From Porphyra umbilicalis (taxonomy: Eukaryota; Rhodophyta; Bangiophyceae; Bangiales; Bangiaceae), in assembly GCA_002049455.2 (NCBI GenBank), contig KV918765.1, forward strand, positions 1-64,000: 64,000 nt of DNA, given 5' to 3'. Of the stretch, positions 11,282-21,592 are shown in pieces; positions within the stretch are counted from its first letter, which is position 1, and the number at the start of each line of letters is the position of its first letter. The notes below the pieces were generated by a model. That model was not told the DNA's origin. It did not search any database and saw only the letters and a list, made by a program, of their open reading frames with translations. Position numbers and translations under genes: made by a program.

Positions 11282-11690
11282 GACGCCCCGTCCCGACCAT
11301 CCCGCCCTGTGGCGCGCCAGGACGGTGCGACAACGGTGGCGGAAACGTCGAAACGCAAAGAAAGCACAGTCGAAGGCGGTGGCGGCGACGGCGCGCCGAT
11401 GGCGTGTGAGGTTTAGCTATCGCGCGCCCTGTCGAGGCGCGCCCCGTCGAGGGAGGGCGCACCACCACTGGTGTCCTCGAAGGGAGTCCTCGCGTCTGAT
11501 TGCCTCGGGGAGGGCCGTTGCAAGGCGTGTCCTCCCGACAGGCCAGCGTCGCGACACGCAGCAGCTGAAATCCTGACACGTGACCCACACACCAACCACC
11601 GCCAGCATCTCCCGTCATGAACACTTGAACAGATGGGCCTGGGCCTGACACGCACTACTATCATAGGGGGTTTCATAAAAGCAAGTCGCT
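11282..11690. other. Upstream region of the 9683-11281 ORF; no gene seen
   Basis: GC-rich, with several short overlapping frames and no recognisable protein. It probably holds the promoter and 5' UTR of the minus-strand gene. No clear TATA box was found. Confidence 0.35.
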
Positions 11691-11722
11691 CACTCACTCA
11701 CTCACTCACTCACTCACTCACG
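11689..11722. repeat. (CTCA)n microsatellite
   Basis: About eight uninterrupted CTCA units, ending at CACGCACTGG. Confidence 0.9.
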
Positions 11723-12013
11723 CACTGGCGGTTTTCGCATGTCTGACAGAGGGGAGGCCTGACACAGTCTTGCCGGAGGCGGGCGCGAAATCTGACCGGA
11801 GACCCCCATTGTCTTCAGAAATGGTGTAACCAGTAGTCACCTCTTCCCGAGGAAATGGTGTAATAAGTTTCTCTCTGCAAGTGGCTAAGTTCCTGGCGAG
11901 ACCCTGCCTGATGCCTGACAGACACCACCGTTGGTGAGGAAGAATTTTTTACAACGAGGAGAGATACCGCCCGTGTCGCCACGCCTCGGACTGCTCACCG
12001 ACAGGCTGGCGGC

Positions 12014-12148
12014 TACAACTGTTCTCCCAAAAATCCCGCTCTCCAATGTTGAAAAAGAGTGCCAAATCAGCCTCTGCGGGATCGTAGAGGCCGATTTGGA
12101 ACTCTTTTGGGACAGTTGTAGTGCGGGATTTTTCAGAGAACGGCTGTA
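12014..12148. mobile_element. Fold-back MITE, copy 1
   Basis: The two halves are inverted copies over nearly the whole length. Left arm reads TACAACTGTTCTCCC then AAAAATCCCGC; the right arm in reverse complement reads TACAGCCGTTCTCTG then AAAAATCCCGC. Both continue with a (G)AGTNCCAAATC(A/G)GCC block towards the centre. The arms begin and end with TA. About 135 bp, no coding capacity. A diverged relative lies at 23394-23534. Confidence 0.75.
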
Positions 12149-13891
12149 CCAACCTTGATGATGGGGCGCGTCTCTCGCAGACAGACGGCCATCCGGCAGG
12201 CGTCCCGGAGGCTGCATTTGGTCACGATTGTGATGTGCCTGGATGGTCGGGCCGCCAAACCTGGTGAACATGGGAGCCAACGGCCTCGAGGACGTGTGAC
12301 TGGCCTTTTTGGCATGCAGCTGGACCAGAGAGGGCTGCGCACTGTGATGGAGAACAGGTGCATGTGCATGGGCCATCGCCGGGTGCCTAAAAGCAAGCAC
12401 TGAAGCCTTATAGTACTGGACGTCTTGCAGGACGACCAATGGCACCAATACGTGCCTGCCGATCGGTCTGCAAACCTGCGCTGTGCCCTTGCTGTCGGAC
12501 CATTCGACAGATGCAGAGCGGAGGGTGAACGCTTCGCAGACCGACGCGCGACCAAAGTGTTCGGTTACTTGTTTATGATATGTAAATACAAAACAACAGA
12601 ATGACTACCAGTTCAATGAGTGATGAGTGAACCTGAGGCAAATACGTTGTGTGTGTCGAAAACTCGTGGAGCCCCCACATTGAGTTGCGTTGAACTGTCG
12701 GATATGAAGCGAGCACCTGTCAAGGTTGGTGTTCCGGCGGTGAGAGGACGGCCTGGCTTTGTGAACCCACCTACTGTTCAGGGGTTGACAGCAGCCCGTT
12801 TGACAGTCCGACAGAGCCACGAGGAGTGGCGCTGACGATCAGTGGTGTGCTTGGACCGCCGCGGCCACACATGGCGCCTGTCGCCAGACACGCACGTGGG
12901 TTGTGTTGTTGCGCGACAGGGCGACCGGCGGTCCGCACAACGTCGTCATGATCTCTGTTGCTGGTCAGGTCAATGGCGCCATTTTCCTGTCGTCAACGAT
13001 GGAACCAAGAACCAAGAAAACCTGGAGAAAACAGTCCTACTGTACTCGCACGGCCACTAACAGGCCGCGAAACGTCCCCGTGTGTTTCGCCAGCCGGACG
13101 ATCAGAGAAACCTTACGTCTTCTGGCCCTGACGGTTGGTCCTCGCGTCTGCTCTCCTTAGGATACGGGACTGTGCTCAGACTCGGAGGGCAAGTGGAAGG
13201 CCAACTGTGCACCACAGCCCATCACTGAAACTGAGCGCAGTTGCGAGATGCCAAGTATCCGGTTGTGCACGCCGCTGGCCTGGCGTTTTGCGCGTTGCCG
13301 CCCCAACGCCCTGTGCTCAGAGAGAGCATAAAGAAGCTATGGCACTCTGAAGCGTCCTCATCGCTTCCATGTCAACCGGTGGTGCGGAGAATCGACCGCG
13401 TCACCGATGTGCAGTTGACGCTGCGAGCACCGCAAGCGCACGTGTATCAGCATTGGGGCTGGTTTGGATCCTTGTGTGCCGCGTGGAGGCCCGTGTGTGG
13501 CTGCTGATACAACACAAGGACGGGGCCTGACACTTTGATTGACAACGTAGTGGACTCACTGGCTCTGTGGCGCTTGTGGCCGGTAGGTCGCCGCGCCGAG
13601 GTGCCGGCAACAAGACTGGGGGGAGCACGAAGTGGCGAGGGCTGGCGAGGACGAAGCTGGTCGGGTCTAGAAGAAGTTGACGCAATCCACAACTTCTCCG
13701 TGTTGAACAATTCCAGTAGCCGTTGTGCAGGACGCCTGGTCCCCCTGGGCACTCCCCCTCGATCGTCGCCGCCGTCGCGATCCCGGTCGTGCTGCGCGGC
13801 CCTCGCCACCCTCATCGCCGTGACCTTACCGGGTCCTTGTTCCTTCTTCTCCCGTGTCTCTACTGCCCTTTCCTCCCCCCTTTTCCCCCTC
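12149..13891. other. No gene seen
   Basis: Only short unrelated ORFs on both strands, with mid-GC composition and no conserved motif noticed. The last part (13535-13891) is the 5' flank of the uS17 gene. Confidence 0.4.
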
Positions 13892-14875
13892 ATGTCGTCT
13901 ACGGCCGCCGGCGCCATCCGTGGCGCTTGCCGCCTGGGGCGACGCCTCCCCATGGCCCCTCCCCGGCCGCCTGCCGCGGCCGCCGCGGCGGCCACCACCG
14001 GATGGCCGGGCGGCTGGCCGCCAGCCGCCCCATTGCGCTCCGCTGCCGGCCTTGCATCAGCGCCGGCGGCAGCAGCTGCTGCCCCCCCCCCACCTCATCC
14101 ACCGCCACGGCGGCGGCGCCCCCCCCCGCGCCCACCGCACCCAGCGGCCGCCGCTCTACACCCTCCCCTTTTACGGTTCCGCGGCGGACGTGGCGGGTGC
14201 GCCCGACGCCCTCGTGACCGCCGCCCTCCGCACGTACGGGGGCCTCCTCAAAGGCACGGCGGAGGAGCGGCGGGCGCGCCTCGCCGCCGCCGCCGCCGCG
14301 TCGTACCGGCCCGCCACGCTCACGGCGACGGGCGTGGTCGTGTCGACGGCGATGGACAAGTCCATCTCCGTCGCCATGCGCGTGCGCGTGTACCACCGGG
14401 TGCTCAAGGCGTGGTCCGCGGTCACCCGCAAGCGGATGGCGCACGATGAGGGGGGGTGGGCGCGGGAGGGGGACGTCGTCACGATCCGCTCCTGCCGGCC
14501 GCTCTCCAAGCGCAAATCCGCCGTCGTTGTTGTCAACTATGGGGGGGGGGGGGGGAGGCGGAGCGGGGGGCCGTCGGCCTGGAGGGGGCGGTCGTCGGCC
14601 GGGACGGGCGCGTGTCGCTGGCGGCGGCGGTGGAGGCGGAGGGGGGGAGTGGCCCTACCGCAGCGGATGGGAACGGCCGAGCCGCAGTGGATGGGGATGG
14701 CCCAACCGCAGTGGATGGGGATGGCCCAACCGCAGCGGATGGGGATGTCCCAACCGCAGCGGATGGGGATGGCCCAACCGCAGCGGATGGGGATGGCCCA
14801 ACCGCAGCGGATGGGGATGGCCCAACCGCAACTGATGGGGATGGGCAAGAAGCAGGCAAGCCTTCGACGGCGTGA
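13892..14875 (+). CDS. Organellar (probably mitochondrial) ribosomal protein uS17
   Basis: The conserved uS17 core is encoded at about 14320-14540: TGVVVSTAMDKSISVAMRV, VYHRVLKAWSAVTRKRMAHDE, EGDVVTIRSCRPLSKRKSAV. It has the family's MDK(T/S)I, AHDE and RPLSK signatures. Known: uS17 is a small-subunit protein binding 16S-type rRNA, and red-algal plastids normally encode their own rps17, so a nuclear copy of bacterial type is most likely mitochondrial. The ATG at 13892 opens an Arg/Ala-rich acid-free N-terminus (MSSTAAGAIRGACRLGRRLP) suited to a presequence, but it is in another frame. The switch needed lies near two C runs (14082-14091, 14119-14127). After the core a run of G near 14540 separates the basic frame from a more natural acidic tail ending at 14875. 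The tail holds a 24-bp minisatellite. Confidence 0.75.
14660..14846. repeat. 24-bp minisatellite at uS17 3' end
   Basis: About eight units of the type GCAGCGGATGGGGATG plus GCCCAACC, with a few substitutions. In the acidic frame each unit encodes GPTAADGD. All three plus frames stay open because 24 is a multiple of three. Confidence 0.9.
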
Positions 14876-15005
14876 TGCATTCTGGTGGATGGTGTTGGTT
14901 GACGCTGCCGTCCGTTTTGGTGCACCGTGAAAGCAAACCAGTGCGTGCGTGGCAGTGCCGACAGGCACAAGAAGAAAGACCAAGAAAGCATGAGCCGCCA
15001 CGCGT

Positions 15006-16520
15006 TTATCCTTCAAGCAATCCTGCTGCGGCTTCCGCCTTGGCGCCCCCCCACCCCGCCATGCCCCCCACGGGCACCCCCCCCACGGTGACACTCCCCC
15101 CTCGCCCCGCGCCCTCGACCAGCAGCCCCCCCAGCGCCCAGCCGAGCATCTCCCCGTCGACGTACTGGCGAAAAATGAGGCGCCCCCCCCCGACCTTAAC
15201 GCCCCACCGCAGCAGCGCGTACACGTAGGCCACCTCGAGGCACACGCGGCTGCGCTCCCCGTTGCGCACGCTCTCGGGCAGCGCATACCCGTCGGCGGTG
15301 CGCTCCCCCCGGCAGACGCGGGAGCCCAGCTCCCACACCTCGTATAGCGTCGCGTTTTCCGCGAGCCCGACCCCGACCGTGCGGTCGTAGAGGTGGGCAA
15401 ACGCCACATACTCAGACCCGTCCTCGTCCCCGTCGGGCAGCCCCGCAAACGCTGGCGCGACGAGGCGCTTGGCCGCGTCGACGCAGCGGCGAAAGTCGCC
15501 GGCGCCGACAATGGGGAGGCGCTCCCCCCCCGCGCCGCGCGACGGGACGACGACCCGGTGGGGGAGCTCCGACGGGGGAAAGCACGGGTTGTCCTCGTCG
15601 AGGGTGCCGTCCGCGTCGAGGGCGGCGAGCACCCGCGCGCTGCCGCCGCCGAGGCCCCACCCGTCGTAGGAAAAGGCCACGACCGATGCGGCACCGCCGC
15701 CGACGGGGAGGGTGACCACATCCCCGGCGCCGGCGCCGGCGACCGACGCCGCGTCCTCCCCGCCGCGCACCGTGCGGACGACTTGGAGGCTGCCGCCGCC
15801 GAGGTCCATGGCGCCAAAGCTCGACGCGGCCGCGCCGCCAGCGGCGGCTGCCGCCACCGCCGCCGAGCCGCCGCCGCCGCCGCCGCTTTGGCCGCCGCCA
15901 CCCGCGTCGGTTGCGGTCGGCAGACGCCCGAGCAGGTAGTTGACCGACAGCCACGCGTAGGCGCCCTCGACGCGCCCGTCGAGCACCCCCGCGCCCTGCC
16001 AAGCGTAGCCGCTGCCGTTCAACGCGGCCGCCGCGCGGTCCATCACCGCCGCCGAGCCGCCCGGAACGGACGCTGCGGCGAGTCGCACGCCAGCCGTGGC
16101 GCGGAGGTAGAGGGGCGTGCGACCGCGCGCGGCCGCGGGGACTTGGTGGCCAACATCGGCGAGGAGCGGCGCAAAGAGGGCCGTCGCGTCCGCGGGGGAG
16201 GCCAACTCGGTCAGGGTTGTGGGGAAGGAGACGGTTTTGTAAGAGAGGAGCGTCGGCAGAGCGGCGGCGGCCGCCGCCGCCGACGCCGCCGGTGCCGCGC
16301 CCGCGGCGCGCCCGGGCGCGGGGGGAAGTGGCGCAAACGCCGCAATGTGCGCGCGGGTGCCCGTGGATCCCGCGTCAATCATCACAGCAAAGACGGGGGT
16401 GGGAGGGGGAGGCGCCATGAACTGCCCGAGCGCAAGGGAGAGGTAGAGGCCGCCGAGGACGACAATGGCCAGGGACATCAAGTCCATGGGCGGCGGGGGG
16501 GGTTTGGGGGGAGGCGCCAT
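15006..16520 (-). CDS. GDA1/CD39 family apyrase (nucleoside di/triphosphatase)
   Basis: 504 residues from the ATG at 16520 (MAPPPKPPPPPMDL). A hydrophobic segment at residues about 13-34 (LMSLAIVVLGGLYLSLALG) is a signal anchor, predicting type II topology. Apyrase-conserved regions follow in order: ACR1 at about 46-56 (VMIDAGSTGTR), ACR2 at about 137-146 (LYLRATAGVR), ACR3 at about 184-200 (VEGAYAWLSVNYLLG), ACR4 at about 236-246 (GAMDLGGGSLQ) and an ACR5-like GWALGG at about 460. Known: these bind nucleotide phosphates and the metal, with the ACR3 Glu catalytic. The family hydrolyses NTP/NDP in the Golgi lumen or at the cell surface. Length is normal. The ORF is open for 16 codons upstream from a TTG, but the ATG precedes the anchor and is preferred. 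Low-complexity Ala and Gly inserts are present. Convergent with uS17. Confidence 0.93.
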   Translation of the reverse strand: MAPPPKPPPPPMDLMSLAIVVLGGLYLSLALGQFMAPPPPTPVFAVMIDAGSTGTRAHIAAFAPLPPAPGRAAGAAPAASAAAAAAALPTLLSYKTVSFPTTLTELASPADATALFAPLLADVGHQVPAAARGRTPLYLRATAGVRLAAASVPGGSAAVMDRAAAALNGSGYAWQGAGVLDGRVEGAYAWLSVNYLLGRLPTATDAGGGGQSGGGGGGSAAVAAAAAGGAAASSFGAMDLGGGSLQVVRTVRGGEDAASVAGAGAGDVVTLPVGGGAASVVAFSYDGWGLGGGSARVLAALDADGTLDEDNPCFPPSELPHRVVVPSRGAGGERLPIVGAGDFRRCVDAAKRLVAPAFAGLPDGDEDGSEYVAFAHLYDRTVGVGLAENATLYEVWELGSRVCRGERTADGYALPESVRNGERSRVCLEVAYVYALLRWGVKVGGGRLIFRQYVDGEMLGWALGGLLVEGAGRGGSVTVGGVPVGGMAGWGGAKAEAAAGLLEG

Positions 16521-17550
16521 GATGACTGCAACACTGGGAGGCAAGCGGATCCGGCTTGGAAAGAACAAAAGCGGGGCGGTAGGGCGTCAGAGGTTGGGAA
16601 TGCAAATGGAAGCAGCCGTGTACGCCAGCCGCCAGTCGCTGGCGCGAAGGAGACGGCCGTGGTAGCGACGACGTCCGGGGTGACTGTAAGCTAGCGTAGC
16701 GGCAGGTGCGAATCAAGGACACGACCGCAGCGTCCAACTCCACTGGATGCCACAAAAAGTTCCTCGTCCTCCCGTCGTGTGTGTGATAAGACTAAAGGTA
16801 TATCTCATGCACTAAAACCTGTCCCAAAAACGATGTGGGAGCGTCGGAACTGGTCCTCTAGGAGCCAAAGTCCCTCAGATGACAGGTATGGGAGTTCCGG
16901 CGGTATTCCGAGAAAACGGGGCTATGAGTGCGAGAAGCGCCTGAATGCGCGTGGGTTGCGCGACACAGGTGAAGCGCTGCGTCCGGTTTTCAGCTCAGCA
17001 ATAGCCGTTGCAACAATGATCCAGCTGATAAATACAGTCCACTCAAACTGATAGGGCGGATCAAGCTGGCTGGCTTGCATGAGACGAAAACAAGAACATG
17101 CAATCAAACAGTAGCCCCCACTTCGTAATCTGTGCGACCAGCGAGTGACATGAAACGATACGGCCGAGTCCAAGGGCCGGCGCTTCACTTTCGGTCCCGA
17201 CCGCCAGCGCTTCCGCAATGCTCAGTCTCGACTTCTGACAGGCTGTAAGGCTCTTCATGTACATGCTTACAACTCTCCCTGGTCGAGCACGCCTCACATG
17301 CCCATCATAGAAGCATGGCGTCAACGAGGGCGCAAAAAGTACCGCAAAACCGGCACCATACTTTTTCTGCACGCACGACAAAGCTCCAAAATACAGTCCA
17401 CACATCGGAACGGCGCGCATAGGCGGAAAGCTTGGGAGTTGGTGGTTCTTTCAATAGCTTAAAAGTTGGCATTGGGTGCGATGGTGTCCGTCTCTGGTCG
17501 GCCTGAACATGCGTCGCCGCCAGAGGTTTTAATGCGTGAGATCCACCTTT
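16521..17550. other. No convincing gene
   Basis: Includes the 5' flank of the apyrase. A weak minus ORF at 17061-17420 and a frame-shifted continuation (16922-17218, with a hydrophobic FEWTVFISWIIVATAIAEL) show no known domain. It could be a gene relic but is not called. Confidence 0.35.
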
Positions 17551-18209
17551 AGGGTTGGGAAGAGCGCCCGGGGCGCTATTGAGGGGCGTTGTTAAGGCGC
17601 TGTTAGGGCGCTGTTAGGGCGCCGTTAACGCCCCGCGCCCCTCGACGCCGAGGCGCGGATAGGGCGCGCATAGAGCATGGATAATTCCACTATTTCAAGT
17701 TCATGATTGCCTGGTGCCCAGCACGCAGCTCCGGGTGATGGAGCTGGGAGTGGAACACGTTGTCAAGGGGCCACAGCCTCTACAGGGGATCCGACGGGGG
17801 ATGGCGGTGCCCACCGCTACCGCCGCGTCTCGCAGCGCAAGGCCGTGGGGCTGGGTGATGTCTTTGACGTGGTGTGGTACCTTGCGGCAGCAGAGCGTCT
17901 GTATGGTGAAGGGTGCTGTTGTAGGCGTGGTGGTGGTTGGGCTTGAATGCGAAGGAAACGAAGGCTGACGGGGAACCGGCAGGAGCGACCCCAGACTGTC
18001 ATCATTAAATAGACAATTGGATCAACTAGCGGCTGCGATCACAGAAGAATCACGGAACAATAGGGTGCTACCTGTGCTAATTCAGTGTTTATGGGTGCTA
18101 CTTGGGGCGTTTTGGGGGCGTCGTTAGCCTTCAGAAGGGCGCTGCTAGGGCGCCATTAGGGCGCGGTTACGCCCCACGCCCCTCACATAGGGGCGCTACT
18201 GCGAACCCT
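17551..18209. mobile_element. Non-autonomous element with GCGC-rich inverted ends, copy 1
   Basis: The left end reads TAGGGTTGGGAAGAGCGCCC followed by a cluster of GGGCGCTGTTA-type motifs to about 17680. The right end, in reverse complement, reads TAGGGTTCGCAGTAGCGCCCC followed by a similar GGCGC-motif cluster (from about 18090). About 659 bp with no convincing ORF. The same architecture with closely similar ends occurs at 37442-38203, and a lone left end is at 58784. Confidence 0.6.
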
Positions 18210-18938
18210 ACTCTACAGAGAGTAAAAACGCACATCGGAAAATCTTTTGGATACCGATGGGCTTTGGATGTCGGCCGATGGCGATTGGGGTAGCGGTGAC
18301 GATGACTGAGTCTTCACCGCCCCGGGTTACTCCTCCTGTGGCCGTGCCCGCCCACCGTCGTTAGGCCCGTCCGACTCGTCGAGGTAGCTTCCCCGCGTGC
18401 GTACGGTACGTGGCTGCCGGCTTTTGTGGTTGTACCACACTGCTTTGGGTACTGTTCTTGGTTGGCTCGAGAGGGAGAGCACATTGCAGAGTTGTGTGTG
18501 ATCCCAACTGGCACTTGTGGCAGCTGTTTTGTATGGCATGGTTTTGACAGCAGCTGGACGAGATACCCGCGCTTTGTGACCAGTGGTTTTAGGCTTGCCA
18601 AACCCTTCTGTGCGCCACCGTTGTGTGGTCGCCCGTAGGCAAGGCCGTGTGGTTGGTACCCCGCCTGCTCGGCGGTGGTCTCTCTCCACCGCCGCCGTCG
18701 TCTGTCTAAGCAGCTTTGTCGCTGATCAGTGAGTTTCAGCAAAGCGCAAGATGAGGTACGTTTATTTGGCTTGCATCTTAGTCGGTGTGATGTCGGGCCA
18801 GGCATGCTATGCTTCGACCATCATGCTTTTCTTGATCTGCCTTTGGTCTTGGCACGCTTGTTCTTCATCTCTTATTGACGCTCAGTCACTATCTGCTGCC
18901 CTTCTCTATTCGTGACCTGGCCGCGGTGACTGACTTGC
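18210..18938. other. 5' flank of the nuclease-kinase gene
   Basis: No conserved ORF. A possible splice acceptor (ACATACATCAG) lies just inside the following ORF near 18979, so an upstream 5' exon or UTR intron is possible. Confidence 0.3.
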
Positions 18939-20957
18939 ATGTCGTGTGTGTGCTCTTCCTTCAACCCACATACATCAGGACACAGTCATGCACCTGCGGA
19001 CTCTATCACTCCTGCTGCGGCTGCTGCTGGTGCGCAACCGCCGCCGAGCTCCCGCATGGCTGCTGATGTGCAGGATGAGGAGGCAGGCAACCAGGCACTT
19101 GCTGACGCTCGCAGGTGCGTCGCTGACCTGGAGCAAAAGGTTCGCGAGTTGGAGCAGAAACAGTCTACAGGACCGCTGGCTGTGGCGGGTATCGCAGCTG
19201 CGCCGGCGCAAGCCGACGTCAACTATTGCTTCGAGTACCCTACGGCGCCTGCGTCTGATTCGCTACTGTCGACGAATGGTCGCTGGTGTGGTCCCTGCGT
19301 GAACATCTTCCCGACGCACGACCCGACGAGCCCGCCTCGCGTCTTCAAGTACCTGCAGCCGTCGGAGCAGGACATTGCTGACGTCATCCAGAGAATGGGT
19401 GGCTCGTACCGCGCCCTGTGCAACATGTCTGTCGTCTCGGTGGACGGCGTCTCAGTCCTCGAGAAGTCGCCGGACCGCGCCATCCGAACCGTGCAGTCGG
19501 AGGTGATGAAGAGCAACAACGCTTATCAACTTCCGGGCGTACAGGTGAGAGAAAACAAGCCCCTTCGCATCCTGCAGCAGCCCGTCGTCTACTGCAAGCT
19601 GGACAACAAGCCCGACATAGCCTGGGTTGCCGAGGTGAGCGGAAAGCTGTTCGTGGTCGCAGTCCAAGAGGTGAAGCGGGCCTTTACATCTCCAGTGAAC
19701 GGCCTGCAACAGGTGGCCACCTACACCTGTGCGGCTGCTGCTGGCATGTACAACGCCGGCGTTGATCACGACAAGATCTTGGTGCCCATGTCGGTATGTA
19801 CCGGCTTGGCCGAAGTGCACGGCGCGGCCTTCATGGCGACACCATCGTTCCCTGTCGCAGTCTCGACGAGCGCCGTTCTCGACTTGCGGACTGACCAGGG
19901 AGCTGCCCGTGCGCACCTGCACCGATCAATGGCCAAGAAACAGATGGAGCGGTCACTGCAATTGCTTGACGAGGCGAGTGCGCCGGGGCGCCCCACGCGA
20001 GCCCGCTCAATTCCTGCTGAGCCTGGCGGCGGTGCGGATGAGACCCCGTGGTTTCGACCGTCTTTTGCCGTCTCGCAGGTGTGGCCCAAGCTTGGTGGCG
20101 TGTCCCACGGGCTCATGCATGGGCGAGATGTGACGCTGCTGCGCATGGGACATGTCTTCCAGAAGTTGTACGCCTCGCCTGCATCTCGCTTCGTGTGCTT
20201 CCCCATCTGCTTTGCCAACAACGTCCTGCCTCCGCCATTGACCAAGGGCGGCGTGTCGGCGCTTCTGTTCCCCAACTTGATGCGGGACGGATATCGCTGT
20301 GGCTTGCCGGAGGACTTGGAGACGGCAAGAATGTACATCTCGGCTGTTAAGGAGGCGATGATTGCGCTTCACGAGGCCGGCGTCATCCACGGGGACATGT
20401 ACATCTCGAACATTATGTGGCGCCGGTTCCCCACCTCGTCGTCGGTTGACGTGAAGCTGATCGACTGGGACACGGCCTTTCTCGCGCAAGATGGCCTCCC
20501 TGACGGCATGGAGCGGGCGTGGAAAACCACGTGCAAGTGGTGCCTGTACCAGACGCGGTCAACCCAGGTGGACGACGTGGTCAACCTGCGGCTGCTGGAC
20601 TCCTTCATGGTGAACACCCTCGAGCACTTTTGCGTTGAGGACACGTATCTATGGCGCGAGTGGATGAAGGCGGCCGGCGACAAGCCCGTGCGCAACCTGA
20701 ACAGCGCCTTCCGTCGCATGCAGTGCTTGTACGTACGGCACAACGGGTGGCCCGAGCCCGAGGTATGCCGGGTTGTGCTTGGCAGCAAGGACGAGCAGGT
20801 GGCGGTGCGTTCGAGCGAGACAGCAGCGGCGGCCACTGTGCCTGCAGCAGAAGATGAGTGGGCCATGGGGTCGGTCGGGGACGCTGCGCGGGCTCCGCCG
20901 GCCAAGAAATCACGACCTGAAGCTTCAGGCCTCCCTTCTACTCCGAGTCGCAACTAG
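18939..20957 (+). CDS. PD-(D/E)xK nuclease-like and kinase-like fusion protein
   Basis: 672 residues from ATG 18939; ATG 19056 (MAADVQDEEAG), just before a predicted coiled coil (residues about 52-76), is an alternative start. The middle region holds a restriction-endonuclease-like signature: KPDIAWV (Asp226), then LFVVAVQEVK (Glu244, Lys246), then a downstream Gln pair in NGLQQVATY. The C-terminal half has kinase-fold hallmarks: a hinge-like segment SALLFPNLMRDGY, helix AVKEAMIALHEAGV, catalytic loop IHGDMYISNIMW (Asp486, Asn491) and VKLIDWDTAF (Asp509) in the place of DFG. No clear glycine loop or VAIK lysine is visible; the segment MGHVFQKLY may supply the lysine. Known: nuclease-plus-kinase combinations occur in Crinkler/RHS-type effectors and some mobile-element proteins. 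The C-terminal tail (PPAKKSRPE) may be a nuclear signal. The ORF is unbroken. Function is inferred only. Confidence 0.7.
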   Translation: MSCVCSSFNPHTSGHSHAPADSITPAAAAAGAQPPPSSRMAADVQDEEAGNQALADARRCVADLEQKVRELEQKQSTGPLAVAGIAAAPAQADVNYCFEYPTAPASDSLLSTNGRWCGPCVNIFPTHDPTSPPRVFKYLQPSEQDIADVIQRMGGSYRALCNMSVVSVDGVSVLEKSPDRAIRTVQSEVMKSNNAYQLPGVQVRENKPLRILQQPVVYCKLDNKPDIAWVAEVSGKLFVVAVQEVKRAFTSPVNGLQQVATYTCAAAAGMYNAGVDHDKILVPMSVCTGLAEVHGAAFMATPSFPVAVSTSAVLDLRTDQGAARAHLHRSMAKKQMERSLQLLDEASAPGRPTRARSIPAEPGGGADETPWFRPSFAVSQVWPKLGGVSHGLMHGRDVTLLRMGHVFQKLYASPASRFVCFPICFANNVLPPPLTKGGVSALLFPNLMRDGYRCGLPEDLETARMYISAVKEAMIALHEAGVIHGDMYISNIMWRRFPTSSSVDVKLIDWDTAFLAQDGLPDGMERAWKTTCKWCLYQTRSTQVDDVVNLRLLDSFMVNTLEHFCVEDTYLWREWMKAAGDKPVRNLNSAFRRMQCLYVRHNGWPEPEVCRVVLGSKDEQVAVRSSETAAAATVPAAEDEWAMGSVGDAARAPPAKKSRPEASGLPSTPSRN

Positions 20958-21554
20958 CACTGCCCACTACATTCGCACCCCTTTCCCTCTTCATCGCGTT
21001 CCGGTGGGATCTTCTCCTGGCCGGCACCACCCCTGCCACTCCTTTCGTCGCGTGCCGGTGCCATTGCGGCGCCCAAGGGGGGGGGGGGCGTGCGGGTGCG
21101 GGTGGGGGTGGCCCCGCCGTCGCCCCGTCGACAGCCCCATTGCCAGAGGCGACGCCACCGCCGCCACTGCCGCCGACGCCGTCTCTACCACCACCACCAC
21201 CATCCCCACCACCTCCACCACCACCGTCGCCGCCGCCGCCGCTGCTGTCCCCGCGGCCGGCCGGGAGGGTGGACGACGACCGCATCACGCCCGTGTTGGG
21301 GGCGGCGGACCAGGGACCCACGGGCGGAGGGCCGGGCGGCGGGGAGCCATCTCGCACGCCGTCGGCACCGGTGGCGCCGCCGTCGGCGGCGTCTGCAGGC
21401 GGCGCCGCCCCACTCACGCCGTCCGCCTCATCGTTGGCCGAAGGCTCCACCGCCCCGCCTGCGGCCGCGAGCGCCATCGCGACCGCGGGCGGCGGCAGCA
21501 GTGGAGGTGGTGACAGAGCCGCGGGCGGCCCCTCAACGACCCGCACTCCCCCCC

Positions 21555-21592
<38 letters not shown>

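Noticed and set aside
14537-15901. 454-codon minus ORF across the uS17 tail and apyrase
   Set aside because: It overlaps the apyrase in another frame and consists of Arg/Ser/Ala-rich composition plus the antisense of the 24-bp repeat; the apyrase frame carries the conserved motifs.
15393-16694. 433-codon plus ORF opposite the apyrase
   Set aside because: Arg/Gly/Ala composition only, an antisense shadow of a GC-rich gene.
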